Shown: one piece after another, positions 32,361 to 39,786 of the stretch
How positions within the stretch are numbered: position 1 is the first letter of the stretch
Layout of the letters: each line of letters starts with the position of its first letter
DNA from: Aeromonas molluscorum 848
Lineage (GTDB): Bacteria; Pseudomonadota; Gammaproteobacteria; Enterobacterales; Aeromonadaceae
Direction of reading: 5' to 3'
Length of the DNA: 42,421 nucleotides
Assembly: GCF_000388115.1 (NCBI RefSeq)
Contig: NZ_AQGQ01000011.1
Span: 1 to 42,421, forward strand
The notes under the pieces: generated by a model
The model's database searches: none
The model's input: the letters and a program-made list of their open reading frames with translations, nothing else
Told to the model about the DNA's origin: nothing
Made by a program: the position numbers and the translations under genes

Positions 32361-33614
32361 TTAGCCATAGCGGGCCAGGGTCAGTCCTTCGTCGCTGATG
32401 GCGGGCTGGGTACCGCTGATGAGATCTGCCAGCAGTTGGCCTGAGCCCGCTGCCATGGTCCAGCCCAGGGTGCCGTGGCCGGTATTGAGCCAGAGTCCCG
32501 GTATCGGGCTCGGACCCACTAGCGGCGTACCGTCCGGTGTCATGGGGCGTAGCCCGGTCCAGAACTCGGCCTGGGCGAGATCGCCGCCCTCCGGGAAGAG
32601 ATCCCTGACCACCATGGCGAGGGTGTCGTGGCGTTTGGGATTGAGTGCCAGATTGAAACCGCTGAGCTCGGCCATGCCACCGACCCGGATCCGCTCGTCG
32701 AAGCGGGTAATGGCGACTTTATAGGTTTCATCGAGCACTGTGCTGCGCGGCGCGGCCTCCGCATTGCTCATCGGCAGGGTAAGGGAGTAGCCCTTGACCG
32801 GGTAGACGGGCAAGGCGATGCCGAGCGGGCGCAGCAGGCCGGTGGAATAACTGCCCAGCGCACAGACGATGGCATCGGCCTGCCAGCGCCGCTCCCCGGC
32901 GCGAACGGCCACGGCGCGTCCGTTTTTCATCTCGATTTCATCGAGGGGGCAGTCAAACACGAACTCAACCCCCAGTTGCTGCGCTTCGGCCGCCAGGGCC
33001 TGGGTGAAGCGGAAGCAGTCGCCAGTCTCATCCCCTGGCAGGCGCAGGCCACCCACCACCTTGCCGCGCACCCGGGCCAGGGCTGGCTCAGCCTCTTCAC
33101 AGCCCTGTGTATCCAGGGATTGATAGGGCACGCCATACTCTGCCAGCACGGCGATGTCGCGTTTGCTCGCCTCGAGTTGGGCCTGGCTTCGAAACAGCTG
33201 CAAGGTGCCAAGCTGACGTCCTTCGTAATCCAGATCAAGCTCGTCACGCAAGCCCTTCATGCAGTCACGGCTGTATTCCGCCAGACGGACCATACGCCCC
33301 TTGTTGGTGGCGTATGCGGCCGGGGTGCAGTTGGCAAACATCTTGAGCATCCAGCGCAACTGGAAGGGATCAGAGGTGGGACGCACCGTGAAGGGGGCAT
33401 GTTTTTGCAGCAACCATTTGGCCGCCTTGAGTGGAATGCCAGGGGCGGCCCAAGGCGCCGCATAACCCGGGGAGATCTGCCCCGCGTTGCCATGGCTGGT
33501 TTCGAGGGCCACATGACTGCGCCGTTCGAGCAGGGTCACCTTGTGACCCGCCTTGGCCAGATACCAGGCGCTGGCAACCCCGATAACACCCCCACCCAGA
33601 ACCACAATGTTCAT
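32361..33614 (-). CDS. dadA: D-amino acid dehydrogenase small subunit DadA
   Basis: This 417-residue FAD enzyme oxidises D-amino acids, chiefly D-alanine, to keto acids and passes electrons to the respiratory chain at the inner membrane. The N-terminal dinucleotide-binding motif [20 protein letters not shown] is followed by [21 protein letters not shown] and later [43 protein letters not shown] and [16 protein letters not shown], all typical of DadA. The length equals that of other DadA proteins. The ATG at 33614 starts directly with the FAD fold. No alanine racemase gene (dadX) follows, unlike in Escherichia coli. The upstream gap (33615-33953) is AT-rich and may hold regulatory sites, but none is clear. 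Confidence 0.95.
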   Translation of the reverse strand: MNIVVLGGGVIGVASAWYLAKAGHKVTLLERRSHVALETSHGNAGQISPGYAAPWAAPGIPLKAAKWLLQKHAPFTVRPTSDPFQLRWMLKMFANCTPAAYATNKGRMVRLAEYSRDCMKGLRDELDLDYEGRQLGTLQLFRSQAQLEASKRDIAVLAEYGVPYQSLDTQGCEEAEPALARVRGKVVGGLRLPGDETGDCFRFTQALAAEAQQLGVEFVFDCPLDEIEMKNGRAVAVRAGERRWQADAIVCALGSYSTGLLRPLGIALPVYPVKGYSLTLPMSNAEAAPRSTVLDETYKVAITRFDERIRVGGMAELSGFNLALNPKRHDTLAMVVRDLFPEGGDLAQAEFWTGLRPMTPDGTPLVGPSPIPGLWLNTGHGTLGWTMAAGSGQLLADLISGTQPAISDEGLTLARYG

Positions 33615-33953
33615 TGCTACATCCTTGTTTTAACTGCGTTTGTTAATGCTAGAGCCCAGGTGCCCCAGATTGGCCCCTCTGGCAAATTGAGCCGATCTAG
33701 CCTTGATGGGTACCGGCAGGCATCACGTTAACATTGGCAGCGAAATCGGCAAATATGTCATCACAAAAATATAACATTAAGCTGCTTTTGTGTTTTTTAC
33801 CAGCTAATTGAACTACATAAATAAATAATACTAACATATCGTGCTGTTGTGGTGTGTGTGAAGTCTATCCCTGTACAAAAGAGACTGATGCTGGCCATGG
33901 GGGGAGGAGTTCATGGAGCCGATTGCGTTGAGCATTCGGTCGTGGCGGAGCAT
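33615..33953. other. intergenic region upstream of dadA
   Basis: No gene is seen. The stretch from about 33750 to 33850 is very AT-rich and suits a promoter with binding by a global regulator such as Lrp, but no specific site is defined. Confidence 0.35.
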
Positions 33954-33981
33954 AAAAAAAGCCCCGGGAGGGGCTCTTTTT
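33954..33981 (-). terminator. terminator after pbpG
   Basis: A stem of AGCCCC/GGGGCT with loop GGGA lies between A-rich and T-rich flanks (AAAAAAA before, CTTTTT after), so it can work in both directions. It lies 14 bases beyond the pbpG stop. Confidence 0.88.
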
Positions 33982-33994
33982 GATGACGGATTGA

Positions 33995-34888
33995 TTACTG
34001 GCCGTTGAAGGCGGTGGTGCGTGCCAGCGCACTGCGGTTACCACTCTCAAGCCAGGTTTTGATCCGCTTGGCATCGGCTACCCTGGCCCCAGTGGTATCG
34101 GCATTGAGCAGCACCACTATCATGGGCTCACGGTTGATGTTGGCCTCCATCACCAGGCAGCGGCCTGCCTCGCGTATGTAGCCGGTCTTGGAGATGAGCA
34201 CCTGCCAATCGGCATCGTGGACCAGGCGGTTGGAGTTGCGGTAGTGCAGCTGGCGCTTGCCGGTGCGGACATAGTGTTGCTGGGCCGAGGTGAACTGTCT
34301 AATGAGTGGATAGGCGGAGGCCGCCGCGACCAGCTTGGCCAAGTCATGGGCAGTGGAGACGTTACGGGGATTGAGGCCCGTACTGTCCGAGAACTTGGTG
34401 TTCCACATGCCCAGCATGCGGGCCTTGGCATTCATGGCGGAGACAAAAGCGCGCTGGCCGCCCGGGTAGTAACGGGCGAGGGAAGAGGCCGCACGGTTTT
34501 CGGAAGCCATCAGTGCTATGTGCAGCATCTCGACCCGGCTCAGTCGCGAGCCGATGGCCAGACGCGAGCCGGTGCCCTTGATGCGATCTATATCGGCATT
34601 GCTCACCGTGATCATCTCGTTCAGGCGCGGATTGGCATCGAGTACCACCAGGGCTGTCATCAGCTTGGTGATGGAGGCAATGGGCATGACTCTATTGGCA
34701 TTGCGCTCCGAGAGGATCTCGCCGGTTCGCGGATTGGCGACCACGAATGCGGCCGAACTCAAGGTGGGGTCACTGCGTCGTTCGAGCATGCTGGGGGCGG
34801 GGGCATTGAGAAACGGAGCGGCCAGGGCTCCCAGGCTGACGGGAAGGAGCAAGGCACCGAACAGCAAGCTGGCAAGGGGACGTATCAT
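33995..34888 (-). CDS. pbpG: D-alanyl-D-alanine endopeptidase PbpG (PBP7)
   Basis: This periplasmic peptidoglycan hydrolase has 297 residues and belongs to the low-molecular-weight PBP class. A signal peptide covers about 1-24 (LASLLFGALLLPVSLGALAA). The serine-peptidase motifs are in order: Ser72-Ile-Thr-Lys75, Ser129-Glu-Asn131 and Lys234-Thr-Gly236. The enzyme cleaves D-alanyl-mesodiaminopimelate cross-links. The C-terminal part (MIVVLLNADTTGARVADAKR) is typical of the family. The ATG at 34888 is the natural start before the signal peptide. It is a single gene with its own terminator at 33954. It is unlikely to share regulation with dadA, although both deal with D-alanine metabolism. Confidence 0.94.
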   Translation of the reverse strand: MIRPLASLLFGALLLPVSLGALAAPFLNAPAPSMLERRSDPTLSSAAFVVANPRTGEILSERNANRVMPIASITKLMTALVVLDANPRLNEMITVSNADIDRIKGTGSRLAIGSRLSRVEMLHIALMASENRAASSLARYYPGGQRAFVSAMNAKARMLGMWNTKFSDSTGLNPRNVSTAHDLAKLVAAASAYPLIRQFTSAQQHYVRTGKRQLHYRNSNRLVHDADWQVLISKTGYIREAGRCLVMEANINREPMIVVLLNADTTGARVADAKRIKTWLESGNRSALARTTAFNGQ

Positions 34889-35314
34889 AGTGGTGGTCTC
34901 TACCGCGTGAAAAAACCGAAATCAACCTCTCAGTTATATGTCGGGTTCTGACGCGCCGCAATCCCCATCACCTTGAACTGATAAGATTTTATGGTGGTCA
35001 GGCAATGTGTGAGTGTCTATTGATACCCCTTCTGTTGATAAAGTCATTGGTGAGGTCTTTTTGAGGCTCTTTATGATCCTGCCTCAGATGGTGCCAACGA
35101 ATGATAAACGGTGCTCCGTAGTGGCGGCTGACAGGTAGGCTGAGCTCTATATGGAGCTGCTTTTGACGGATGGATGGCTACTCGGGCAAGGGGCGAGGCT
35201 CAGCGATCCCCCCATGGTTGGTGCTCCCCTTTTTGGGCGAAAGGGCAAGGTTTGGTGCACTTGAAGGAGGGGCGAACCCTTGGGTCGCCCCTCTTGCATT
35301 GCGCTACGCCGGAC
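34889..35314. other. 426-base gap between pbpG and glpC
   Basis: No gene is supported. A strong hairpin at 35267-35293 (GAGGGGCG/CGCCCCTC extended by ACCC/GGGT) lies 21 bases beyond the glpC stop and probably ends the glpABC transcript, although no T run follows. The left part should contain the pbpG promoter. Confidence 0.5.
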
Positions 35315-36518
35315 TCATGCCAGCGCCTGGGCCAGCAGATGCACGGGATGTTCACAGCGATATGCGGTGCTCATCTCAATCTGCCATTTACAGGTTTCGC
35401 AGTCGGTGATGACCAGATCCGGCTTGAGACGGTCGATCTGCTCAAACAGCCCCTCGCCTATGGTCTGGCTGGTCTGGTAGTTTTCCGACTTGAAGCCGTA
35501 GGTACCGGCGATGCCACAGCACTGGGAGTCGAGCACAGTGACTTTTACCCCGGGAATGGCGCGCAGCAGCTCCAGGGTGTAGATGACCCCCCCCCATCTT
35601 CTCCAGATGGCAGGGGGTGTGATAGGCAATATGCAGGTTGAGGGGCTTCATGGCAGGCTTGTTGCCCCGGTAGAACTCGTTCCACAGGAAGCGGGTCACC
35701 AGTGAGATGCGATCTCGCACCTTGCGATTGTCCTGACCGAGCAGGTGCGGGTATTCGTCCCTCAGGGTGAACCCGCAGGTGGAGGAGGTGGCCAGCAGCG
35801 GCATCTCGTTGCCGAGCAGGGTGTTTTCGAGCTGCTGGATGTTGAAGGCGGCCTGTTGCTTGGCTTTGGCCATGAAGCCGTTGGCGATGAGTGGCACGCC
35901 GCAGCATTTCTCCCGCGCCAGCAACTGCACCCCTATGTTCATGGCATTGAGCACTTGCACCAGCTCCTTGCCGAGCTGGGGGTGGTTGTAGTTGACGTAA
36001 CAGCCGTGGAAATAGGCGATTTGCCGGTTATAGCTGGCCTGCACGGCTTGCTGCTTCTTGAACCAGCCGCGAAAGGTGCCTTGAGAATACTTGGGCAGGT
36101 CGCGGTGGGAGGAGACCCCGAGCGCCTTGTCCAGCACTTGCTTCACCGGTTTGAGTCCTGTGGTGAAGTTGACGATGGGGGCCATCAGGGTCGACATGCT
36201 GCCCATCAGATCCGTGTGGGAGAGCACGAACTCGCGCCCCCCCGGTTTGAATCCGCTGTACTGGTGCTTGGCCTTGGCGATGATGTCGCCGATACGCACG
36301 CCGCTCGGGCAGGCCACTTCGCAACGTTTGCAATTGGTGCAATATTTGAGCGCCTCGTCATAGAGGGCGGGGCTCTTGATGCGCAGCCGTTCACCATCGG
36401 GCCCTGCTTGTTTGGGGCCCGGATAGGCGGGATTGGCCTTGGCTACCGGGCAGTAGGCGGTGCAGACGGTGCATTTGATGCACTGATCGAAAGTCTGATT
36501 GGCATGGTCCAAAGGCAT
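35315..36518 (-). pseudogene. glpC: anaerobic glycerol-3-phosphate dehydrogenase subunit C GlpC, frameshifted at a G run
   Basis: GlpC is the membrane-associated iron-sulfur subunit that passes electrons from GlpAB to menaquinone. The first frame (36518 down) begins MPLDHANQTFDQCIKCTVC and carries two ferredoxin-type clusters (CIKCTVCTAYCP, CTNCKRCEVACP) and the CCG-type motif in REKCCGVPLIANGF. At 35587-35595 (nine G on the coding strand) the frame shifts. The rest (VIYTLELLRAIPG, LDSQCCGIAGTYGFKSENY, ITDCETCKWQIEMST) continues in the next frame to 35315. Eight G would give KMGGVIYT as in Escherichia coli. So there is one extra G in a homopolymer: a sequencing slip, a true mutation or a phase-variable tract. 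Intact length would be about 400 residues. Confidence 0.93.
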
Positions 36519-36520
36519 GA

Positions 36521-37855
36521 TTAGGCCTCCCGGGCGAGTGATGGGGTGGAGGGGGCGCCGGTCATCGAGTCCCGGGCTGCGGCCTTGGTGAGTATGTGAC
36601 TGGCGGCTTGCCAGCCGGTGGCGACCGCCACCCCTGAACCTGAGCCTTCCGCAACAGGGTCATAGTGTGCCAGCACGCTGCCGGCACCATAGAGGTTGGT
36701 AAGCGCCTTGCCGCCGCGCAGTACTCGCAGCTGTTCATCCGTCTTGACCCCGAAGCCCATGAAGGGGTGGTGGTCGAACAGGTGGCGACCGGCCCAGTCA
36801 TCGCGCTCGGCCAGGCTGAGCACGTCGGCATCGAAGATGGGTTCACTGATCCCCCCCAGACGCGAGACCAGGCCGCGACTGAAGAAGCTGCCACTGGCGA
36901 GCACGAAATCGTCGGCCTCAAAGAGCTGATCGGCGCCGTTCTGGCTATATACCCCAGTGACTCTGTTGCCGTCCAGGGTGGCGCCCAATACCCGCTCACT
37001 GATGAGGAAGGTGCCGCCAAGGGCCTGGAAGCGGCGCCTGAGCGCATCTTGCATCCGCATGCCGATGAGGGAGGGGGGCATGGTGGCGACTTCGCGAAGG
37101 GTGCACTGGGTGAGCTGCTCCAGCTCGGCCAGTCGAGGCCCCACCAGCCCCAGTGAGAGGCAGGCAGGCAGCACCAGATGACGACAGTCGGGGGCGTCGC
37201 TCTCGCGCAGCAGGCGGCGGATCTCCTCGGCAAGCGCGCTCAGCAGAGCTTGTCCCTCCTGACCTTGCTTGTCGAACAGGCGGGCGATGTCCGCCGAGCG
37301 AAACTCATGAGGATTACGGTTAAAGGTCGCGAGTTGGGGCAGGTTAATCTCGCCCGTCAGGATACGGCTCTGGGCCAGACGTGGATGCTGGGCCAGATTG
37401 GCCGCCGCCAGCGCCGGTTGAAAGTCGCGAAATCCTGCCAGGGTGGCCAGCAGCATGGTGGCCGGAGCTGGTGCTTCTCCCAGGCAGGCGCTGCTGCTAG
37501 GCGAGAGCCAGGTCGGCTTGAGGGTGCCGATGGGGGTGAGCCTCAGGTGGTTGTGCGACTCATGGAACAGCGGCAATCCCTGCTCGGCGCAGTGGCGCTG
37601 CAGATCGGCCAGGCTAGCCGCAATATGAGTGAGTCCGACCTTTTGATAAGGGTGGCGCGGGTGGGTGGCCAGGAAGGCGGGCAGGGCGGCGAAGGGATCG
37701 CCCTGGCAATCGAGCAAGTCCACCGAGCCGGAGGAGAAATGCAGGGCGCTCTGGCCCGAGGCCATGATCAGCGTTTTCTGGCCCGCCTCGGCGAGGCGCA
37801 GCCCGGCGCACAGACCGGCCATACCGCCGCCAATGATGATGGTATCGAATCTCAT
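36521..37855 (-). CDS. glpB: anaerobic glycerol-3-phosphate dehydrogenase subunit B GlpB
   Basis: GlpB (444 residues) is the flavoprotein subunit that joins the GlpA catalytic subunit to the membrane-anchoring GlpC. The N-terminal FAD motif is IIIGGGMAGLCAGLRLAEAG, followed by SGQSALHFSSGSVDLL, a GlpB signature. The C-terminal FAD-contact stretch (GVKTDEQLRVLRGGKALTNL, then YGAGSVLAHYDPVAEGSGSG) is also present. The start overlaps the glpA stop by four bases (ATGA) and the stop is two bases from the glpC start, so the three genes are translationally coupled in one operon. The complex oxidises sn-glycerol-3-phosphate to dihydroxyacetone phosphate during growth with fumarate or nitrate. Confidence 0.95.
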   Translation of the reverse strand: MRFDTIIIGGGMAGLCAGLRLAEAGQKTLIMASGQSALHFSSGSVDLLDCQGDPFAALPAFLATHPRHPYQKVGLTHIAASLADLQRHCAEQGLPLFHESHNHLRLTPIGTLKPTWLSPSSSACLGEAPAPATMLLATLAGFRDFQPALAAANLAQHPRLAQSRILTGEINLPQLATFNRNPHEFRSADIARLFDKQGQEGQALLSALAEEIRRLLRESDAPDCRHLVLPACLSLGLVGPRLAELEQLTQCTLREVATMPPSLIGMRMQDALRRRFQALGGTFLISERVLGATLDGNRVTGVYSQNGADQLFEADDFVLASGSFFSRGLVSRLGGISEPIFDADVLSLAERDDWAGRHLFDHHPFMGFGVKTDEQLRVLRGGKALTNLYGAGSVLAHYDPVAEGSGSGVAVATGWQAASHILTKAAARDSMTGAPSTPSLAREA

Positions 37856-39522
37856 GGGGATACTCCTTCATGGCGCAGGGGGGGGGAATCCTCTGGATCC
37901 TGCGGCGCTGTGATGTCGGTGGGGCCAGTCAAATTGCCAAGACCGAACAACCCCTCATAGATCCAGTGGGTGAATTCGGTTTCGCGCAGGGCATCCCCCC
38001 ACAGCACGGGGCGTACCCCCTTGTAGCGCTCCTCCAGGAAGTCGCGCAGCATGGCGCAGGCCTCGCGGCCATCGGCCTTGCCATATTCGTGCATCAGACC
38101 GGCGGCGCGATAGGCACACAGCTCACCCTGGCAGGGGCCCATGCCGAGCCGGGTGCGGCGGCGCAGATCCACCAGGTTGTCCACGTCCAGCTCGCGCAGG
38201 GCATATTCAATCTCACCGGCGGTCACCATCTCGCACTCGCAGATGAGGGCGTTGGCCTTGGGGTTGTCTCGAAAGAAGGCGATGACCCGTTCCCCGTGGC
38301 GTGACTCGGCGGATCCTTGCGCTGGCGCCGACAGACCAAAGGTCTGAGTGGGCACGGGATCCCGGGAGCCTGGCAGGGCTTGCAGGGCCGTACGACAGCC
38401 CTTGTCGTTGCCAAGCTTGCTGGCAACCAGATCCGTGGCCATTTCAGCCATCAGCCGGTAGGTCATCAGTTTGCCGCCGGTGATGGTGATGAACCCTTCC
38501 AGACCATCCCGGCTGGCATGATCGAGCAGCACTATGCCGCGGCTGATGTTGCGGCCTGACTCGTCGCCATCCACCGCGACCAGGGGGCGCACGCCCGCAT
38601 AGGCACGCAGCAAGCGGGTCTGGGCCATGGCGGGGGCCAGTTTGATGCCCTCACGCAGCAGCACCTCGACCTCCTCGGGTTCGACGCGAAGCTGGTCAAT
38701 CTTGTCATAGTCGATGCGACTGGAGGTGGTGCCAATGAGGGAGATGGTATCCCCGGGCACCAGAATGTCTGCGTCCGCCGGCTTGCGAGCACGATTGAGC
38801 ACCAGCTGGTTGAGGCGGTAATCCATGATGAGCAGCGAGCCCTTGGCCGGAAACATGCGGATGCCAAGCTCGGCATATTCACAGATCTGCTGGCCCCAGA
38901 TGCCAGCGGCGTTGATCACCTGCTCGGCTTCTATCTCGAACCCTTCGCCGGTGCGCAGGTTGATGGCCCTGACCCCATGCACTCGGTCTTGCTGGCGCAA
39001 CAGCCCCACGACTTTGCAGTGGGTAAATATCCGGGCCCCATGCTCCTTGGCATCGAGCACGTTGGCGGTGGCGAGGCGGAAGGGATCTATGGTGCCATCC
39101 GGTACTTGTATGGCACCAATCAAGGCTGGATTGACATTGGGTTCGAGGCGCAGCGCCTCTCTGGGCTCGAGCTGGTGGGTCGGGATACCCGCAAGGGCAC
39201 AGGCTTGCATGAAGGGATCCTGGAAGCCGATGTCGTCCTCGGGCAGCGTCACGAAGAGGCCGCCGGTGTCATCGACACAGTGGCTGGCGATACGCTTGAG
39301 GATGCGATTTTCCTGGATACACTCCCGGGCAGATTCGGGATCCGTCAGGGCATAACGGGCACCGGAATGGAGCAAGCCATGGTTGCGTCCCGTGGTGCCG
39401 GCGGCAATGTCGTCGCGCTCAAGCAGGATGCAATCTATGCCGCGCAAGGCACAATCACGCATGATGCCGGCGCCGGTTGCCCCCCCTCCAATGATGACCA
39501 CCCTGGTCGTGACTCTGTTCAT
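37852..39522 (-). CDS. glpA: anaerobic glycerol-3-phosphate dehydrogenase subunit A GlpA
   Basis: GlpA (556 residues) is the catalytic FAD subunit. It starts with VVIIGGGATGAGIMRDCALR and contains GRNHGLLHSGARYALTDPES, VPDGTIDPFRLATANVLDAK, MFPAKGSLLIMDYRLNQLV and ITITGGKLMTYRLMAEMATD, all close to the Escherichia coli protein. The C-terminal BFD-like [2Fe-2S] domain shows CECEMVTAGEIEYAL and LGMGPCQGELC. I chose the ATG at 39522, eight bases after GAGAG; the upstream in-frame ATG at 39537 touches AGAGG too closely. It is the first gene of the glpABC operon. FNR-like and GlpR-like sites lie 60-100 bases upstream, which fits induction by glycerol-3-phosphate without oxygen. Confidence 0.95.
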   Translation of the reverse strand: MNRVTTRVVIIGGGATGAGIMRDCALRGIDCILLERDDIAAGTTGRNHGLLHSGARYALTDPESARECIQENRILKRIASHCVDDTGGLFVTLPEDDIGFQDPFMQACALAGIPTHQLEPREALRLEPNVNPALIGAIQVPDGTIDPFRLATANVLDAKEHGARIFTHCKVVGLLRQQDRVHGVRAINLRTGEGFEIEAEQVINAAGIWGQQICEYAELGIRMFPAKGSLLIMDYRLNQLVLNRARKPADADILVPGDTISLIGTTSSRIDYDKIDQLRVEPEEVEVLLREGIKLAPAMAQTRLLRAYAGVRPLVAVDGDESGRNISRGIVLLDHASRDGLEGFITITGGKLMTYRLMAEMATDLVASKLGNDKGCRTALQALPGSRDPVPTQTFGLSAPAQGSAESRHGERVIAFFRDNPKANALICECEMVTAGEIEYALRELDVDNLVDLRRRTRLGMGPCQGELCAYRAAGLMHEYGKADGREACAMLRDFLEERYKGVRPVLWGDALRETEFTHWIYEGLFGLGNLTGPTDITAPQDPEDSPPLRHEGVSP

Positions 39523-39583
39523 CTTGCTGACTCTCATCCTCTGTCGAATGGGAACAGTGTGGTGTGGATTAGCGTGAAAATGT

Positions 39584-39620
39584 TTGATTTAGACCAAATT
39601 AATGTTCGTTTTCGAAAGTT
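39584..39620 (-). promoter_or_regulatory. FNR-like and GlpR-like sites upstream of glpABC
   Basis: TTGATTTAGACCAA (39584-39597) matches the FNR consensus TTGAT-N4-ATCAA at nine of ten fixed bases. Immediately after, ATGTTCGTTTTCGAA (39602-39616) matches the GlpR operator core (ATGTTCG....CGAACAT). Together they fit anaerobic activation and repression lifted by glycerol-3-phosphate. Both are sequence matches only. Confidence 0.65.
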
Positions 39621-39786
39621 TCGGCGTGGGGAATGCGCAATTTGAGGGGGCGGTCACAAGGTATCCATGGTAATGGCATTGATTTATCATGGTGAGACTA
39701 CATGAAGAGGTGCTTGACTCAATGAGAGTTGGGTGCGCGTTCTGGCGCTGTATCGGGCAGAACTGGCAAATAAGTGAGGGGACAGT

